A model generated the notes under the pieces. It was not told the DNA's origin, made no database searches, and saw only the letters and a list, made by a program, of their open reading frames with translations. From contig CM053267.1 of NCBI GenBank assembly GCA_028583415.1, forward strand, positions 48,029,390 to 48,093,389: a stretch of 64,000 nucleotides of DNA. Reading direction: 5' to 3'. The translations under genes and the position numbers were made by a program. Numbering within the stretch: the stretch's first letter is position 1; each line of letters begins with the position of its first letter. This stretch comes from Protea cynaroides. Its lineage: Eukaryota > Streptophyta > Magnoliopsida > Proteales > Proteaceae. Shown piece after piece: positions 59,760 through 64,000 of this stretch.

Positions 59760-59931
59760 AAGAGTGGGCCATTACCAGGTTCTGGTCCCACTTATGTAGG
59801 GTCTTGGGAGGGGTGAGTTTGGAGATGATCCTAACCTTTGGCATTTTTGGCAAAGTGGCTGCTCTCAAGACTTGAACCCGGCCATTTCCCTGGCAGCCCG
59901 AACCTTTTACCAATGCTCCAAGCAATAGCCC
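59760..59931 (-). mobile_element. tRNA-derived SINE with perfect 15-bp target duplication
   Basis: Flanked by CTATTCTAAAGCATA at 59745-59759 and 59932-59946. On the minus strand it starts GGGGCTATTGCTTGGAGCAT (box A-like) and has GGGTTCAAGTCTTG (box B-like), then AGCAGCCACTTTGCC. It ends near CCTGGTAATGGCCCACTCTT. It resembles the Au superfamily in layout but is clearly diverged from the copy at 27043-27274. Confidence 0.85.
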
Positions 59932-60117
59932 CTATTCTAAAGCATAGTAACACCAAAATAAGCAGTAATAAGGTTCAACCATAGGACTTTTGGTGGTCAG
60001 ACTCAATATCCGCCATGTGGCAGATCAGTTGGGTACCAAAGTTTGTGTACAATTATGCCTCATAATACGCTGATGTTAATTTTGAAATTAATTAAAGTTA
60101 GTCCATTTGGTAGTATA

Positions 60118-61570
60118 CATTTTTTTTTGGGGGGTGGGGGGTGGGGGGTGGTGGGGGTGGGGGGTGAATAAAGTAATTATATTCAATAAGTGCAAAGATA
60201 CATTGAAGGCTCCAAGGAAGGATCCAGAATAGAGATAAACAAATTATAGAAAAGCCCTCAGCATCCCTAAATGGGTGCTATTCAAAGGGTAAAGCTGAAA
60301 AGGGAGATTCCATGCGAGCTTGATGTGTCTATTCCTGAAAGAGTCGATGCAAGGTTCCAGCTGAGTTCTAAGCTTCCCCTTGACATCAAAGGAGATCCTG
60401 TTCCAAATCTGAATGTTTGTTCTTGATCAGTTAGCCAATCGTCTTAGATTCCTCTCCATCCATATGTGTTAGGTGGTAGCACAAAATACTAGCTTCCCCA
60501 CTCGGTCGATATAGGATTTACCTTTAAACCTCTTCTTGATCCATCTCCGTTTTCTGTCAAAGTTAAGATCTTCCTTCTAGTGCCAGCATTGAGCAATCAT
60601 TTTTGCCAAAATGAGTTTGGAGAAAGGGAAAATGAAGAATAGATGTTCAATGTCCTCAGTCGCACTCCAACACAGGTGTAGCAGGAAGAGGTGGATGGAA
60701 TCCTTTTGAGGAGGAGACAAAAACTCCAATTAATGAAGCTATGCTGAGGAATGTTACCCGAAAGCACACTATCGAGTGCCACGGGACTTTGGGAGCTTGT
60801 GATGTCACCAAGTTCCAAGCCGACGAAGTGGTGAACCTTCAAGACCAAGTAGAGGTCCCATGATCTGGTCTCCATTCTCCCTAGGTCTCCTTGGCACCCC
60901 TAGCGGCAAATCCCATACATTTGATTTTTTTTTTTTGGGGGGGGGGTGTGTGGAGGTTAATGGTGCCAGGTTCCACGCATAGTCAAGAATGATAGAGGAG
61001 ACCTTTGCCGATATTTTGAAAACCCTGATCTGTAATTCTGTATCTGATACTCTCTCCATAACCGTTGATCAACACCCTTTTGATGCCAATTGTCGAGCCA
61101 TAGAGAAGTATTGCTGCCATCATCAGAATATTTTCCAAGTCCAAGAGTAGTCAGTAGGATAAGTAGCAGTCCGTAAGGAATTCGTTTGAGGTAGTGGGTG
61201 TAGATCCAATCCACCCAGAGGCCTTTCTTTTTCTCCAAAATCTTCCACACCAGCTTGAGAGGCCCCGCTACCCCCCCCGGGGCACCCCGCTATTCCTTTG
61301 GGAGACAAAGTGAAACCCAGCTGATTGCAAGGAAAATTTGTTGTTATCACTTCTTTTCAAAGGAAAGCACTCATCAAGGATTCCATTTTCTTTATGATGA
61401 AGGTGGATAATCCAAAAACTCTGGTCCAGAAAATGTACACTTTGCATGACAGATTTGACAAGCTCCAACCTGCTTGCAAAGGACAGAAGTTGCTTTTTAC
61501 AGTTGAAGTCTCTTTCTAAGCATATAGCAGTATAAAGCTTTGAAGATCCATTATATTTGGAAAACATATA
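60118..61570 (-). mobile_element. Degenerate LINE 3' portion (reverse-transcriptase C-terminal region)
   Basis: Minus-strand frames read in order FASRLELVKSVMQSVHF, NSLRTATYPTDYSWTWKIF, DDGSNTSLWLDNWHQKGVDQ, NIPQHSFINW and VGKLVFCATTYHIWMERNLR. These are the characteristic C-terminal blocks of plant LINE ORF2. Frameshifts and stops interrupt it. The 3' end is a T-run followed by a G-rich stretch at 60119-60170 on the plus strand. The 5' part is absent. Confidence 0.85.
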
Positions 61571-61806
61571 GATAGATTCCTCAATCTTTTGTCTATGTTA
61601 ATATTTTGTTTATTAGCTTGTGCATTCACTATAGGTTACAGGTAAAAAAAATAAAAAAATTAGCACATATGTTATTCATGAAAGTTTCTTAGGTCCATAT
61701 CCCAACCCTATTATAATTAGTGTGGGCCTAGGTGGCTAGGGCTGAATTCTGGGCCTGGGCTTGGCAAGAGGCCTTACACGCTATTTTAGGCCTGTCCCAA
61801 TCATAG

Positions 61807-62735
61807 TGGTGGCAAAGAGGGTTTCCTCACATCCAATTCATAGATCCCTCTTTGCTATAGGATCTCTATTCAGTCCGAACCCAAATTTAACAAACAAGAG
61901 TAATTGAAATTGAACAAATAATTCCACAACTTCAAATCTGTCTGTAAGAATGTTTCAAAAATTGGGATCCTTGATCCTTAGGATATGAGGAACAATATCT
62001 CAAAAGATGAGCTTGATCAAACGAGTGCGATCGAAACCAATCTTGCACATAGGTCTCAAACAGGTATTTTAGCAAACCAGAATTATAAAATTGTAGAAAA
62101 ACTCACTTATCTTGAGATTCAGCCATTGAAAGACCTTCAAACTTGGAGGGGAAGTACTTTAGGATATGCTTGATAACATACCCGAATTTGAAGGTGATCC
62201 AACCATGGATGAAGAAGTTACGAATTTATAAAAAATCACTATTATCTGAAAACGGGGATGGACAAAATAGGTTGTGAGACTCAACCAGAATTTAATATTA
62301 AACTCTGGCCAACTCTCTCTTTCTCTCTCTGCCGCTAGCTTTAGTCCTTTATTTATAAATTTGAAACATTACACATAAAATAGGAAATAACTAAACTTGG
62401 AAAAACTAAACCTCCTTTATAATTTAGGAAGTTTCGAAAACATAGAAATAGAAAAGTTTCTAAAAACTAGAATTAGGAAATTAGATTTTTGGCAAGTCTT
62501 AGTCTCCAAGTAACTAAGACTTCTAAACTAACTAGCCTAATTTTTAGGAAACTAAACAATGAAAATAAGTAAACTAAAAATTAGGAAACTAATCAAAAGA
62601 GTCCTAACTATTGCTGTTGGTACTGTTCACGTGAACAGTACCGCATGAACAGTGTTCACGTGAACAGTGTGGGCTGGGCCCATGTTGATGGTACCTTGGG
62701 CTGGTCTACTACTGGCTAGTCCTTGGACTGCATCA
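61807..62735 (+). mobile_element. Solo LTR, family S, copy C (929 bp)
   Basis: Begins TGGTGGCAAAGAGGG, ends CTTGGACTGCATCA, and is flanked by a perfect 5-bp duplication CATAG (61802-61806, 62736-62740). It carries CACGTG-centred palindromes GTACTGTTCACGTGAACAGT and AGTGTTCACGTGAACAGTGT near its end, like copy A. It lies in LCAT4 intron 6. Confidence 0.92.
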
Positions 62736-62740
62736 CATAG

Positions 62741-64000
62741 CCCAGTCCAACCCGACCATAATGCAGTTCAAGGTTCTAGAAAGAATCTAGAAGCAAGAAT
62801 GACAACCAGGTCTCTATAGAATTAATATGACAGCACAGGGACCGAGTAGATATAACAGAAAAATTGATGTTATAGAACCAATAAAGGATTTACATAGAAG
62901 AATAAGGGGAGCAATTATATAACTATCAACTATTCCATAACTGAGAGAAATTATAGCAAGGATGCATGATCGGATATGAGGAACTGTTTAGGTATGACGT
63001 AAACAGAATTCAATAGCTAGATTTTGGTTTTTGGAAATATTATCCAGCAAGAAACAAGTAGAATACTAAATATAAAATCAGAAGTAGAGAAGAAGAGTAG
63101 AAGAAAGGACTGAAGAGATAGCACCTGATTTTCAATAGAATTCAGAACTAGAAGCAGAAGAATAAAAGAAGAAAGCAGTAGGCTACAAGAAGAGCCTTCA
63201 CTGCAGTGCTAACAGCTTAAAAAATCTTGGAATAAACTCAATCCTATTATTAAAATCATGATTTACCTGATAAAAGAGAGGAGGAGGAGAGGGGGTATGC
63301 ATATATAACCTTTTAAATATCCTAAACTAATTCATAAAAAGACTTCTCATTACTACACATGGAATACAGTAAATAGAATTATAGCAGAACTCTACTAGCT
63401 AACAAGTATCGTAGTCTAATTCTAATATTTTAACTATTGATCTCCAATGCTAACTTCACCCCCACTTTAAGGCTTATAAATTAGTCATGTTACAATGAAA
63501 CCCGAGCAAATAAAAGGCCCAGTCTATAGCATAACTACCCGAAGCTTGTTTCCATTCCATTGGATTGCCACCAGCACCTCGTGCGCCTTCTAGACTTACA
63601 TCTAGGCCTTCAGATTGGATCATAGTCTAATGCAACTGCTCTGCAGCATGCTTCACATCATAGAATGGTCTTATATCTTGGCAACTATTATTTTCGAAGG
63701 TAAAGTTAGTTTTGGTGATATCCCTGTATGTACAATGTACACCATTGGAGTTCCTCGATCTCTCCCTTCAATACCATAAGTGCACACACGTGCAAACACA
63801 CACGTACACACATGGAAGTATGCACTCAGATTGCTATTATCAGTAAGGAAAAGGAGCCATAGTACACCGTATCTATTATGTAGTATTAACGTTCACCTAA
63901 TGCTTCATTGTTTGTTCCTGACACTACACTGATCTGGCGTTTGAACAGGGACTGGTGTCACAGAACTTCTATCTTGAGCTGTCCATGCCCTGAATATCAT
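62741..64000. other. LCAT4 intron 6, last part in the window
   Basis: No coding block was recognised. A short CA-rich tract lies at 63780-63812. The expected next LCAT4 exon must lie beyond 64000. Confidence 0.5.

Overview
The window is nuclear DNA from a flowering plant. It shows interrupted genes with GT-AG introns, plant-only families (a cellulose-synthase-like B/H protein, a SCARECROW-LIKE GRAS protein), Au-type SINEs, Tourist, hAT and Mutator-like MITEs, LTR retrotransposons, a LINE and a scrap of plastid DNA. Nothing in the sequence fixes the species. There are no operons, CRISPR arrays, phage or bacterial features.

Layout: (1) 3987-12396 (+) is an eight-exon cellulose-synthase-like CslB/CslH gene, complete and in frame at 761 codons, with MITEs and a LINE tail in its introns. 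A ~205-bp direct repeat lies on either side of it. (2) 16517-19693 is an old, internally deleted Ty3-type LTR element on the minus strand, with a solo LTR inside one of its LTRs. (3) 20886-33131 (+) holds three exons of a conserved plant gene I cannot name, encoding a protein with one N-terminal membrane segment and C-terminal coiled coils. Its last intron is about 11 kb and contains a Copia gag remnant, a SINE, a solo LTR and several MITEs. (4) 34831-35100 is a chimeric plastid insertion (rpoC1 piece joined to a broken trnR-ACG). (5) 37994-39328 (-) is an intact single-exon SCL23-like GRAS gene, with a ~60-bp minisatellite beyond its 3' end. (6) 39752-41951 is a Mutator-like MITE that was split by a second Mutator-like element carrying a broken first exon of an MRS2/MGT magnesium transporter (a Pack-MULE). 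(7) 41952-46951 is gene-free and repeat-rich. (8) 46952-59208 (+) holds the first six coding exons of an LCAT4-like cytosolic phospholipase A/acyltransferase; the 3' part lies beyond the window. Intron 3 of that gene contains a 4.1-kb foldback element that itself carries a second Pack-MULE with a decayed PBP1/KIC-like EF-hand gene. (9) The rest of LCAT4 intron 6 contains a SINE with perfect 15-bp target duplications, a degenerate LINE and a third solo LTR.

The intact genes are independent housekeeping or developmental genes: cell-wall glycan synthesis, GRAS transcriptional control and lipid hydrolysis. They do not form one pathway. The main interest is nested transposon structure: several long-TIR Mutator-like families with related end sequences, two gene-fragment captures, and several insertion boundaries that can be read to the base from their target-site duplications. 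I found no candidate for a wholly new biological system.
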